Assembly (NCBI RefSeq): GCF_001426245.1
Contig: NZ_LMCM01000001.1
Span: 844,581 to 908,580 of the forward strand
Direction of reading: 5' to 3'
DNA length: 64,000 bases
Source: Phycicoccus sp. Root101
GTDB taxonomy: Bacteria; Actinomycetota; Actinomycetes; Actinomycetales; Dermatophilaceae
Below are positions 48,170 to 63,327 of this stretch, in pieces. Every line of letters starts with the position of its first letter. The stretch's first letter is position 1. The notes below the pieces were generated by a model. That model was not told the DNA's origin, ran no database searches, and was given only the letters and a program-made list of their open reading frames with translations. The translations under genes and the position numbers were made by a program.

Positions 48170-48185
48170 ACGCTCTGCGGGAACC

Positions 48186-52064
<3,879 letters not shown>

Positions 52065-52121
52065 GTGGTTCCTTCTTCCGTGTCTCTAGCTTTAAATCTG
52101 GGGTTGGTCGGGAGGAGGGGC

Positions 52122-52162
52122 GGTATGCCGCGCGCTCACCAGTGGTGCCCGCGCGGCATACC
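52122..52162 (-). terminator. hairpin between rpoB and rpoC
   Basis: A perfect 13-bp inverted repeat (52122-52134, GGTATGCCGCGCG, and 52150-52162) with a 15-nt loop begins 6 nt after the rpoB stop. The same GGTATGCCGCG base occurs in the rplO/secY hairpin. An attenuation or processing role is likely because rpoC must be co-expressed. Confidence 0.5.
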
Positions 52163-52168
52163 GACGCC

Positions 52169-55645
<3,477 letters not shown>

Positions 55646-56042
55646 GGAGGGGTCCTTCCACGGGCCTGTCTTAAAACTGATGGTTCGAAACCGAATTGGC
55701 GCCGGCCGCCGTCACGATCCCGCCAGGAGGTGGCTCGTTTTCCGTGCCGGAGGGCACGACGAAGAGCTTCTGTCCGAGGTGGGGGCGCGAAAGAGGGCAG
55801 CGCAAAGGATGAGCATACACGTAGGAGGGCAGCCTCGTCCAACCGTGTCCAGCGGGCAGAGCCACAGCCTTGACGGGGGTCTCGCCCCCACAAGGGGCGG
55901 GTCGACGCAGACGAGGATGACGCGCCCGCGCCCCTGCGTCAAGGGCGCCACCCCGAGAAGGAGCCGAACGGTCCCCCGGCACGACTGCGGCGACGCCCCG
56001 TAGGGGACGTCGCCGCAGGTCAGCGGGGTGCTCCGAGGATCG
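55646..56042 (-). other. rpoB upstream region (non-coding)
   Basis: No gene is seen in these 397 bp. A possible minus-strand promoter is TTGGAC (55837-55842), 19 bp, TATGCT (55812-55817), which would give a leader of about 160 nt; the spacing is long and the call weak. The right end holds the hairpin that follows the mce operon. Confidence 0.4.
55985..56018 (-). terminator. terminator of the mce operon
   Basis: CTGCGGCGACG (55985-55995) pairs with CGTCGCCGCAG (56008-56018), continued by CCCC/GGGG with one bulged A. It starts 25 nt after the last mce-associated gene and isolates it from rpoB. Confidence 0.65.
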
Positions 56043-56828
56043 TCAGAACGCGTCCACCCGGCTGATCAACCACCGGTCGCCGACCTTGGACAGCGTCGCG
56101 AGGACGCGGTTCTGGTCGACGACGGGCTGCTTCTGGTCGGTGCCGACCCGCGCCTGGTTGACGAAGGCCATCACCTTCACCGTCGTCGGGGACGAGCTCA
56201 TCACGCCGACGTCGGAGACCCGGGCCTGCACGACGGTCTGGTTCTTGACGGCCAGCGGCTTGATCTCCTTGTCCATGGCGGTGGTGAACTCGGTCTTGAA
56301 CGACCCGGTGAGCAGGCCCTCGATCTGGGCGGACTGCGCGTCGATGGTCTTGTAGTTGTAGCTGAGCATCTGCTCGATCGACGTGCGCGCCTGGCTGGTC
56401 GCAGCGCGCTCGGCGCGCGCGTCGGCGCCGGTGTCCTGGAGGCTGAGGCCGGCGACGGTGCCGAGCAGGGCGAGGCTGGCCACGAGGGCCACCGAGGGGG
56501 CCACCCAGCGGCGTCGACGGCCGGCGGGCACCTCCGAGGAGGCCGTGCCCTCTCCCGCCTCGAGCCCGGACGTCGCCTCGGACGTCGCCTCGGACGTGGG
56601 CTCTGCCGCGGCGCGCTGGTGCCGCGTGGGCAGGGTCAGCCGGCGTCGGGGACCGGCCGTGGCACCCTCGGCCGGGTCGCCGCTGCGCTCGACCGCGGGT
56701 GCGTCCGTGGAGCCGGTCGCGGGGGACGCGGCCGTTGGGGCCGCGGTGGCGGTGCCCGTCGTGCGGGCGCGTGAGCGGTGCCCGGCGACCTTGGGGCGGG
56801 GACGAGGGGTGTCAGCCGACGAACTCAA
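56043..56828 (-). CDS. Mce-associated membrane protein
   Basis: A 261-residue protein. A disordered basic/acidic N-terminal region (about 1-105) precedes one membrane span (about 108-128). The extracytoplasmic domain has TSIEQMLSYNYKTIDAQ and ends LATLSKVGDRWLISRVDAF, the pattern of proteins encoded at the end of actinobacterial mce operons. I use the TTG at 56828, which follows GGTGGAG and overlaps the upstream gene by 17 nt. It likely stabilises the Mce complex; this is family knowledge, not shown here. Confidence 0.75.
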   Translation of the reverse strand: MSSSADTPRPRPKVAGHRSRARTTGTATAAPTAASPATGSTDAPAVERSGDPAEGATAGPRRRLTLPTRHQRAAAEPTSEATSEATSGLEAGEGTASSEVPAGRRRRWVAPSVALVASLALLGTVAGLSLQDTGADARAERAATSQARTSIEQMLSYNYKTIDAQSAQIEGLLTGSFKTEFTTAMDKEIKPLAVKNQTVVQARVSDVGVMSSSPTTVKVMAFVNQARVGTDQKQPVVDQNRVLATLSKVGDRWLISRVDAF

Positions 56829-57429
56829 GGTTCTCCACCTTCCATGCCGATCCGACCTTCCGGAGCTCCAGCCGCATCCGGTAGGTCTTGGTCTCCCCCG
56901 CGGGGACGGCGGTGTTCTTCGTCGGCGCGACCACCCCGACGAGCGCGACCGCAGAGTCGAGGTCACCGGAGACGAGGGCGGCCTCGGACCGCTGGACGGT
57001 CGAGACCGTCTTGTTGGCGACCAGCACCTTCTTGAGCTGGTCGACCGAGGTCGTGTAGCTCTTGAGGAACTCCCCCGTGGCACCGGCCCGGACCCGTGCG
57101 GTGTCTGCGTCGACCTTGGCGTAGTCGACGCTGACGAAGTTGATGGCCAGCTGCCTGGCCGCAGCGGTGGCGGCGGCGTTGGCCGCCGAGGTCTGCCGCG
57201 CGGCATACCAGTCCCGGCCGCGGGTGGCCCCGAGGGCCACCGAGGCGACGAGGGCGAGGGCCACCACCACCCACACGAGGCGGGGGGTGATGCGGGCGAC
57301 GCCCGCGGTGGGCGCTGCGCGGCCCGCGGGGTCGGTGGTCGACCCGGTGGCGGGTTCGGCGTCGGCGTCGGTCATGCCCGCCATTGTGGTGGGCGTCGTG
57401 ACGGGCGCGGTGGTGGTGGTGGTGCTCAT
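56812..57429 (-). CDS. Mce-associated membrane protein
   Basis: The 205-residue protein has one membrane span (about 51-68) after a Thr/Ala-rich cytoplasmic part. Its extracytoplasmic domain (INFVSVDYAKVDADTARVRAGATGEFLKSY) ends LRKVGSAWKVENLEFVG. It starts at the ATG that overlaps the mceF stop (ATGA), with GAAGGAGG 7 nt upstream. Confidence 0.78.
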   Translation of the reverse strand: MSTTTTTAPVTTPTTMAGMTDADAEPATGSTTDPAGRAAPTAGVARITPRLVWVVVALALVASVALGATRGRDWYAARQTSAANAAATAAARQLAINFVSVDYAKVDADTARVRAGATGEFLKSYTTSVDQLKKVLVANKTVSTVQRSEAALVSGDLDSAVALVGVVAPTKNTAVPAGETKTYRMRLELRKVGSAWKVENLEFVG

Positions 57430-58703
57430 CGAGCGGCCTCCTTCATGATCCACAACCACGAGGCCTCACCGCCCGCACCGTCCGTCGGGGGGACGGGCAC
57501 GGAGACCTGTGGTGTCGCCATGCCCAACGACGCGGCCATGCCCGGCGATACGGGCTGGTCGCCGAAAGCGAGCGGAACGGTCGCGTTGGCGGCCCCGCCC
57601 GAGGCCGGGGGCGCGTTCTGCGCACCGCGCACGGTCGTCCCCGACCCACGGGGGGCGGTGCAGCGGGCGCTGGTGTTCACCGGCGGCAGGTTGGTCGTGG
57701 TCTTCGGGTTGGTCCGCTTCGTGCCGCCGTAGCCCTGGGTACAGACCGGCGGGTTCTGCGCGAGGGCCAGCCCGAAGTGGGCGGTGCCGTCACCGGGCAC
57801 GACGGTGAAGCCGCCGGCCACGACGTCGGGGTACGTCACGAGCAGCTGCTGGATGCCGTCGACGCGCGCGGTGGTGACCTGGCCGACGGTGATGAGGTTG
57901 GCCAGCAGGGCCGCGAGGTTGCCCTTGTTGTCGCGGATCAGCGCCTCGAGCTCGGTCGAGGCCACGACGCCACGGTCGAGCACGAGCCGCAGGTCGCCGT
58001 CCGAGGCCTTGAGGGTGTCGGCGAGGTCGGCGAAGTTCTTCGCGAAGGTCTTGACCTGGCCGGACGTGTCGCGCTGGGTGTCCAGGACGATCCGGCCGAC
58101 GTCGAGCAGCTTCTTGGTCTCGGGCAGCGCCTCGGTGGCCGCCTGGGTGAGGGCGTCACCACTGTCGATGAGCCGCTGGAGGTCCTGCCCGCCGTCGGCG
58201 AACCCGTTCCCGAGCTCGTCGACCACCGTGGACAGGTCCTGCCGGTCGACGGAGTTGACGGTGTGGTCGAGGTCGAGCAGCAGCGTGTCGACGCGCAGGG
58301 GGAACTGGGTGTCCTTGCGCGGGATCGTGTCGCCGTCGGCGAGCACCGCCCCACCGTCGCTGCGCGGCTGGAAGTCGAGGTACTGCTCCCCCACCGCCGA
58401 GCGGTTCTCCACGACGACCTTGGTGTCCTTGGGGATCTTGACGCCGCGCTGGATCTTCGCGTCGACGACGACGCCGTCCTTGGACAGGCGCAGGTCGTCC
58501 ACGCGGCCGACGGTGACCCCCCGGTAGGACACCTCGGAGCCGATGAAGATGCCACCGGACTGCGCGAAGTCGGCCGACACGTGGTACTGACCGCCGACCA
58601 CCCGGTCGTAGAGGCCGACGTAGCGCGCCGACAGTACCGAGACCGTGAGGAGGGTGATGAGCATGAAGGCGAACAGCTGCACCTTCACCGAGCGGCGGAT
58701 CAT
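57426..58703 (-). CDS. Mce family protein, MceF position
   Basis: The 425-residue protein has an N-terminal anchor (about 7-26), an MCE domain (about 38-115: YHVSADFAQSGGIFIGSEVSYRGVTVGRVDDL) and a long helical region. The C-terminal part is Pro/Ser-rich. It is one subunit of the hexameric channel that shuttles lipids across the envelope. It is last of the mce genes and overlaps the mceE stop by 4 nt. Confidence 0.9.
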   Translation of the reverse strand: MIRRSVKVQLFAFMLITLLTVSVLSARYVGLYDRVVGGQYHVSADFAQSGGIFIGSEVSYRGVTVGRVDDLRLSKDGVVVDAKIQRGVKIPKDTKVVVENRSAVGEQYLDFQPRSDGGAVLADGDTIPRKDTQFPLRVDTLLLDLDHTVNSVDRQDLSTVVDELGNGFADGGQDLQRLIDSGDALTQAATEALPETKKLLDVGRIVLDTQRDTSGQVKTFAKNFADLADTLKASDGDLRLVLDRGVVASTELEALIRDNKGNLAALLANLITVGQVTTARVDGIQQLLVTYPDVVAGGFTVVPGDGTAHFGLALAQNPPVCTQGYGGTKRTNPKTTTNLPPVNTSARCTAPRGSGTTVRGAQNAPPASGGAANATVPLAFGDQPVSPGMAASLGMATPQVSVPVPPTDGAGGEASWLWIMKEAAR

Positions 58704-60019
58704 GCGTCACCTCCGTAGAGGGAGCGCCAGGAGCCGTCGGAGCTCGACTGCGACTGCTGCGGGCTCAGGCAGAGCGGCGGACAGACGGGGTTCCCGCTCG
58801 ACGTCCGGCTCGACGACGTGCTCCTGGGCAGGGGCACCCCGGGGACGCTCGGCACCGAGATGGACGGGGTGGGCAGCGACGGCGTCACCGGCAGCGACGG
58901 CGTCGGCAGACCCGGGAGCCCGGGGAGGCCACCCGTGGGCAGCCCGCCGGTGGGGAGACCGCCGGTGGGCAGGGTCGTCGGCAGGCCGAGGTTGCCCGCG
59001 AGGTTCTTGAGGTTGAGGTCCAGGTCGGCCGACAGGTTCGTGTAGTCGCCCTTGATCGCCCCGGTCGCGCTGTCGGGGAACGGGTAGGTCAGGAACAGCT
59101 GCAGGGACTTGGGCAGGTTGTCACCGGCCTTGGTGAGCTGGGCCAGGATGGGTTCAAGGGCCTTGAGGTTGGCCGTGGTGTCGGCCTTGCTCTGCGCGAT
59201 GACGTCGGTACCCACCGCGCCGAGGCGGCTGAGCGCAGCGAGCAGCTGGACCAGCTGCTTGCGCTGGTCGGCGAGCACCTTCAGGCCCTGCGGCATCGTG
59301 GCCAGGGCCCGGTCGATGTCGTCCTTCTGGGCCGCGAGTCGGCTGGCGAGCTTGTCGATGTTGTCGATGGCCCGGACGATCTCGCTCTTCTGCTGGTCGA
59401 GCCCGCCGACGAACGTGTCGAGCTGCTTGATCAGGTCCTTGATCTCGGCCTGGTTGCCGGTCAGGGCGTGGTTGAGCTCGGTCTCGATCACCTTCAGCTG
59501 GGCGACGCCACCACCGTTGAGCAGCAACGACATCGCACTGAGGACCTCTTCGACCTCGGGGTTGCGGCCGGTCCGGTCGAGGGGGATGTTGTCGCCGTCG
59601 CCGAGGGCGCCCTCGGGGGTGCCCGTGGTCGGCGGTGAGAGCTCGACGTACTTCTCCCCCAGCAGGGACGTCTGCTTGAGCTCGGCCACCGCGTTGTCGG
59701 GGAGCTTCACGTCCTTGGGCAGGCGCAGCGTCACCCGGGCGGTCCAGCCGTTGAGCTCGATCTTCTCCACCGAGCCCACGGTCACCTGGTCCACCTTCAC
59801 GGAGGACTGCGGGACGAGGTCGAGCACGTCGGCGAACTCGGCGGTGACGCGGATGATGTCGCCGCTGTTGGCGGCGCCACCGGGCAGGGGCAGGTCGAAC
59901 GCACCCTGGCAGCCCGTCGTGGTCAGCACCGCGCCGGCCGCCAGCGCGGCGGCGAACAGGCGGCCACGCGGCATACGCGTCCGGGTGGTGGGTTCGCTGG
60001 AGTGCGCCATGGTGGTCAC
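58700..60019 (-). CDS. Mce family lipoprotein, MceE position
   Basis: The 439-residue protein has a lipobox (LTTTGC), as MceE proteins of other actinobacteria do. The MCE domain follows (IIRVTAEFADVLDLVPQSSVKVDQVTVGSVEKIEL). The C-terminus has LPTGG-type repeats and Pro/Ser-rich sequence. I use the GTG at 60019, whose GTGA overlaps the mceD stop; an ATG at 60010 is possible. Confidence 0.9.
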   Translation of the reverse strand: MTTMAHSSEPTTRTRMPRGRLFAAALAAGAVLTTTGCQGAFDLPLPGGAANSGDIIRVTAEFADVLDLVPQSSVKVDQVTVGSVEKIELNGWTARVTLRLPKDVKLPDNAVAELKQTSLLGEKYVELSPPTTGTPEGALGDGDNIPLDRTGRNPEVEEVLSAMSLLLNGGGVAQLKVIETELNHALTGNQAEIKDLIKQLDTFVGGLDQQKSEIVRAIDNIDKLASRLAAQKDDIDRALATMPQGLKVLADQRKQLVQLLAALSRLGAVGTDVIAQSKADTTANLKALEPILAQLTKAGDNLPKSLQLFLTYPFPDSATGAIKGDYTNLSADLDLNLKNLAGNLGLPTTLPTGGLPTGGLPTGGLPGLPGLPTPSLPVTPSLPTPSISVPSVPGVPLPRSTSSSRTSSGNPVCPPLCLSPQQSQSSSDGSWRSLYGGDA

Positions 60020-61266
60020 CGGTCCCCCTCGAGGAGCCCACCGAGGGTGGGGTCGGCGCCGCGCAGCTGCACGGCGGGAGTGGTCGCGGCTGGCGCCCCG
60101 GCGGTGGTCGCCTCGGGCCCGGTGCCCCCCTGCGACCTCGGTATGGCGCTGAGCAGGTTGGTCGGGAGGACCACGCCCAGCCCCTTGAGCTTGTCGAGGA
60201 GGTCGGTCACGGGCTTGAGCACGCCCGCCACGGTGGTGCAGACGCTCGGCGGCTGGCCGCTCGCGGTGATGAGGTTGCACAGCAACGTCTGGAGCTTGAG
60301 GTTCTCGTTGAGGTTGGCGCGGGTGTCGAGCGTGCCGCTCTTGGGGTTGTAGGCGTTCTGGAGGTTGCTGATCGCGACCGGGGCGTCGGTCAGCGTCTCC
60401 GCCAGGGCGTCACGCTGCTTGGCGACCGTCCCGGTGACGGAGGCGAGCTGGCCGATGTTGGTCGTCAGCGACGCCCGGTTGTCGTGCACGAACGAGCTCA
60501 CCTCGCTCAGCGCCACCGCGAGGTTCTTCAGGGCGGCGGCGAGGTCGTCCCGCTCGGCGTCGAGCTGGGTCGAGACGCTCGCGAGGTCGGCGTTGAGTCG
60601 GCGCACCTGGCTGTCGTTGGTGGCGAGCATCGAGGTGAAGGTCTGCAGGTTCTTCACCGTGCCGAACAGGTCGTTGCGCCCGCCCGACAGGGTCTGCAGG
60701 GCGAGGCTGAGGTCGTGGTTGGTGTCGTGGATCTTCTGGCCCTGGCCGTCGAGGTTCCTGGCTCCGGTGTCGAGGGCGGCCTGGAGGGCACCGTCCTTAT
60801 TGGCACCCGTGGGACCGAGGGCGACGAGCAGGTCGTCCAGGCTGGTGGAGATCCGGTCGAGCTCGACCGGGACGGCGGTGCGGTCCAGGCCGATCTGCGC
60901 GTGGTCCTTCATCACCGGCCCACCGGTGTAGGCAGGGAAGAGCTGGACGTACCGGTCGCTGACCAGCGACGGAGCGACCACGGCGGCCTGGGCCTGGGCG
61001 GGCACCTTGTACTTCGCGTCGTACTCGAAGACCACCTCGACCTTGTCGCCCTTCGGGGTGACGTCCTTGACCTGCCCGACCTGCACGCCGAGGATGCGCA
61101 CGTCGGAGCCAGGGAAGAGACCCACGGCGCGGGAGAACTCACCCGTGACCCGGACGGTCTCGTGGCGGGGCCAGAACGCGTACGCGCCTGCAGCCAGCGC
61201 CACCACGGTGAGCGCGGCGACGGCCTTCGGGACGAAGCCCCCGAGCGACGGGGTACGGCGGGCCAT
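60016..61266 (-). CDS. Mce family protein, MceD position
   Basis: The 416-residue protein has an N-terminal membrane span (about 14-31) and an MCE domain (VRVTGEFSRAVGLFPGSDVRILGVQVGQVKDV). A long coiled region follows. Near the end two cysteines (LLCN, PPSVC) could pair. GGAGG lies 6 nt before the ATG, which overlaps the mceC stop by 1 nt. Confidence 0.9.
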   Translation of the reverse strand: MARRTPSLGGFVPKAVAALTVVALAAGAYAFWPRHETVRVTGEFSRAVGLFPGSDVRILGVQVGQVKDVTPKGDKVEVVFEYDAKYKVPAQAQAAVVAPSLVSDRYVQLFPAYTGGPVMKDHAQIGLDRTAVPVELDRISTSLDDLLVALGPTGANKDGALQAALDTGARNLDGQGQKIHDTNHDLSLALQTLSGGRNDLFGTVKNLQTFTSMLATNDSQVRRLNADLASVSTQLDAERDDLAAALKNLAVALSEVSSFVHDNRASLTTNIGQLASVTGTVAKQRDALAETLTDAPVAISNLQNAYNPKSGTLDTRANLNENLKLQTLLCNLITASGQPPSVCTTVAGVLKPVTDLLDKLKGLGVVLPTNLLSAIPRSQGGTGPEATTAGAPAATTPAVQLRGADPTLGGLLEGDR

Positions 61267-62237
61267 CACTTGCCTCCGAGTTCGACGGGCGTGGTGAGGT
61301 TCTCGATGTAGGTGTCGAACCACCGGCCGTTGCCCAGGACGTTGGCGAACAGCCGGGTGAAGGGCGCCATGGCGGCGATCGTGTCGCTGAGGTCCTTCTC
61401 GTGCTTCTGCAGCACCGCGAGGACCTTGGTCAGCTGGTCCAGGGCCGGCTTGAGCTGTGCCCGGTTGTCCCGGACCAGGCCGGTCACCTGCTGGGCCATC
61501 GCCGAGGTGTTGACGAAGAGGGTGTGGATGTCCTCCCGACGCGCCTCGAGCTCGACCAGCAGCAGGTCGGCGTTCTTGATGATCGACTCGATCGCCTTGT
61601 TCCGCTGGGCGACCGTGCCCGAGACGCTGTTCGCCGAGGCGAGCAGCTTCTTCAGCTCGGCGTCCCGCGAGGCGATCGTCCGCGACAGCCGGCTGAGGCC
61701 GTCGAGAGCGGCCTTGACGTCCTTCGGGCTGTCCTTGAACTCCGCGGCCAGGGTCGTCAGGGAGTCGGCCAGCTGACCCGTGTCGATGCGCTCGGTGGTC
61801 GTCGCGAGGTCGCTGAAGGCGTTGATGATGTCGTAGGACGAGACCGTGCGGTCGATCGGGATCTCGCTGTCCGCCTTGAGCTGCCCCGGACCGGCGGGCT
61901 CGAGCGCGAGGTACTTCTGGCCCAGCAGGGTCTTCATCCGCACCGACGCGGCGGTCTCCGTGCCGAATGCGGCCGGCTCGGTGACCTTGAACTGCACGAC
62001 GACGTGGTCGCCCGCGAGGTCGACGGACTTCACCTTGCCGACCTTGACGCCGGCGATGCGGACGTCGTCGCCCTTGAGCAGGCCACCTGCCTCGCTGAAG
62101 GCGGCCCGGTAGGAGTCGCCCCCACCGATGAAGGGGATGCTCTGGATGTTGAAGGCCAGGAACAGCAGCACGGCGATGGAGAGCAGGCCGACCGCCCCGA
62201 TCGGGACGGGGTTGCGCTCACGGAACGGGATGGCCAT
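61266..62237 (-). CDS. Mce family protein, MceC position
   Basis: The 323-residue protein starts MAIPFRERNPVPIGAVGLLSIAVLLFLA (membrane anchor). The MCE domain (SYRAAFSEAGGLLKGDDVRIAGVKVGKVKSV) follows, with helices to about 300. Its start overlaps the mceB stop by 1 nt. Confidence 0.9.
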   Translation of the reverse strand: MAIPFRERNPVPIGAVGLLSIAVLLFLAFNIQSIPFIGGGDSYRAAFSEAGGLLKGDDVRIAGVKVGKVKSVDLAGDHVVVQFKVTEPAAFGTETAASVRMKTLLGQKYLALEPAGPGQLKADSEIPIDRTVSSYDIINAFSDLATTTERIDTGQLADSLTTLAAEFKDSPKDVKAALDGLSRLSRTIASRDAELKKLLASANSVSGTVAQRNKAIESIIKNADLLLVELEARREDIHTLFVNTSAMAQQVTGLVRDNRAQLKPALDQLTKVLAVLQKHEKDLSDTIAAMAPFTRLFANVLGNGRWFDTYIENLTTPVELGGK

Positions 62238-63265
62238 CAGGAGCACCTCGCAGCCGACAGCTGTTCGGGCTTGCCGAGGTTGACCGCAGGGCCGACCGGC
62301 AGCTTGATCGTGCCGCTGAAGTCGCACAGGTAGAAGTTGAACCACGAGCCGTACGTGGCGGTCCGGGTGATCGTGGAGATCTTCCCGGGTGAGGTCAACA
62401 GGAACTTCTCGAAGGTGGCCGTGTTGGCGGGCTCGTTGAGGTTGGTCGCGAGGGACCGCAGGTTGGCGATGTCCGACTTCAGCGGCGAGCGGGTCACCTT
62501 GAGCAGGTCCGCGGTCTGGGCCGTCAGCGAGTTGATGTTGGTCAGCGATGCACCGATGGTCTTGCGGTCAGCGGCCAGGCCGGAGACGAACCGCTGGAGC
62601 TGGTCGATCAGCTCCTTGAGCGCGGCGTCGCGGTCGTCGACCGTGCCGAGCACGGTGTTGAGGTTGCTGATGGTGCGCCCGATGACCGCGTCGCGGTCGG
62701 CCAGCGTCGAGGTCAGGGACGCGGTCTTGGCCAGCAGCGAGTTGATGTTGCCGCCCTCGCCCTGCAGGACGCTGACGATGTTGGCGGACAGCTCGTTGAC
62801 GTCCTTGGGCGAGAGTGCGGCGAACAGCGGCTTGAACCCGTTGAAGAGCACGGTGAGGTCGAGCGCGGACTGGGTGTGGTCGAGCCCGAGGGTGGCGCCG
62901 TCCTTGAGCGGGGTGGCGCCCCCCACGTCCTGGGTGAGGGCGATGTAGCGCTCCCCGACGAGGTTGCGGTACTTGATCGTCGCCTTGGTCCCCTGGGTGA
63001 GGACGCTGGTCTTGAGCACCTTGAACTGGACGTCGGCGTGCACCCGGTCGCGGGCGACCTTGATGGCCTTGACCTCCCCGACGCGCACGCCGGCGATCCG
63101 CACCTCCTGACCCGCGGCCAGGCCGGTGACGTCCTTGAACACGGCGGTGTACGTCGCCTTGTCACCGAACTGGATGTTGGCGATGGTCGCGGCAAGGGTG
63201 CCCGTCGCGAGCAGCGTCGCCACGACGAACACGATGAACTTCACGAGGCTGGAGCGAGTGCTCAT
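62237..63265 (-). CDS. Mce family protein, MceB position
   Basis: The 342-residue protein has a membrane anchor (about 9-29), an MCE domain (YTAVFKDVTGLAAGQEVRIAGVRVGEVKAIKV) and the typical C-terminus YGSWFNFYLCDFSG ending in RCS, with two cysteines. It starts at the ATG that overlaps the stop of a 21-codon ORF. Confidence 0.9.
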   Translation of the reverse strand: MSTRSSLVKFIVFVVATLLATGTLAATIANIQFGDKATYTAVFKDVTGLAAGQEVRIAGVRVGEVKAIKVARDRVHADVQFKVLKTSVLTQGTKATIKYRNLVGERYIALTQDVGGATPLKDGATLGLDHTQSALDLTVLFNGFKPLFAALSPKDVNELSANIVSVLQGEGGNINSLLAKTASLTSTLADRDAVIGRTISNLNTVLGTVDDRDAALKELIDQLQRFVSGLAADRKTIGASLTNINSLTAQTADLLKVTRSPLKSDIANLRSLATNLNEPANTATFEKFLLTSPGKISTITRTATYGSWFNFYLCDFSGTIKLPVGPAVNLGKPEQLSAARCS

Positions 63266-63327
63266 CGGGGCCCCCGCGAAGTATCGGAGCGACGAAGGAG
63301 GGAAGCACCTTGTGGGGTGGTGTTCAT
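63262..63327 (-). CDS. 21-residue ORF bridging mceA and mceB
   Basis: ATG at 63325-63327 overlaps the mceA stop (ATGA) and the TGA at 63262-63264 overlaps the mceB start (ATGA). The peptide is basic (MNTTPQGASLLRRSDTSRGP plus R) with no known domain. Its exact fit in the 58-nt gap suggests it carries ribosomes from mceA to mceB rather than acting as a peptide. It may not be a true gene. Confidence 0.35.
   Translation of the reverse strand: MNTTPQGASLLRRSDTSRGPR

Larger units (their letters stand above)
47697..48185 (-). other. rpsL upstream region (non-coding)
   Basis: No gene is seen in these 489 bp. From the right it holds the rpoC 3' hairpin (48125-48169), a second hairpin (48071-48077 with 48083-48089), the promoter-like region at 47952-47984, and the leader box shared with rpsJ at 47778-47802. 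Confidence 0.6.

Noticed and set aside
47990..48180. Hairpins between rpsL and rpoC as a tRNA or riboswitch
   Set aside because: They are simple stems (48071-48089, 48125-48169) without conserved tRNA or riboswitch features.
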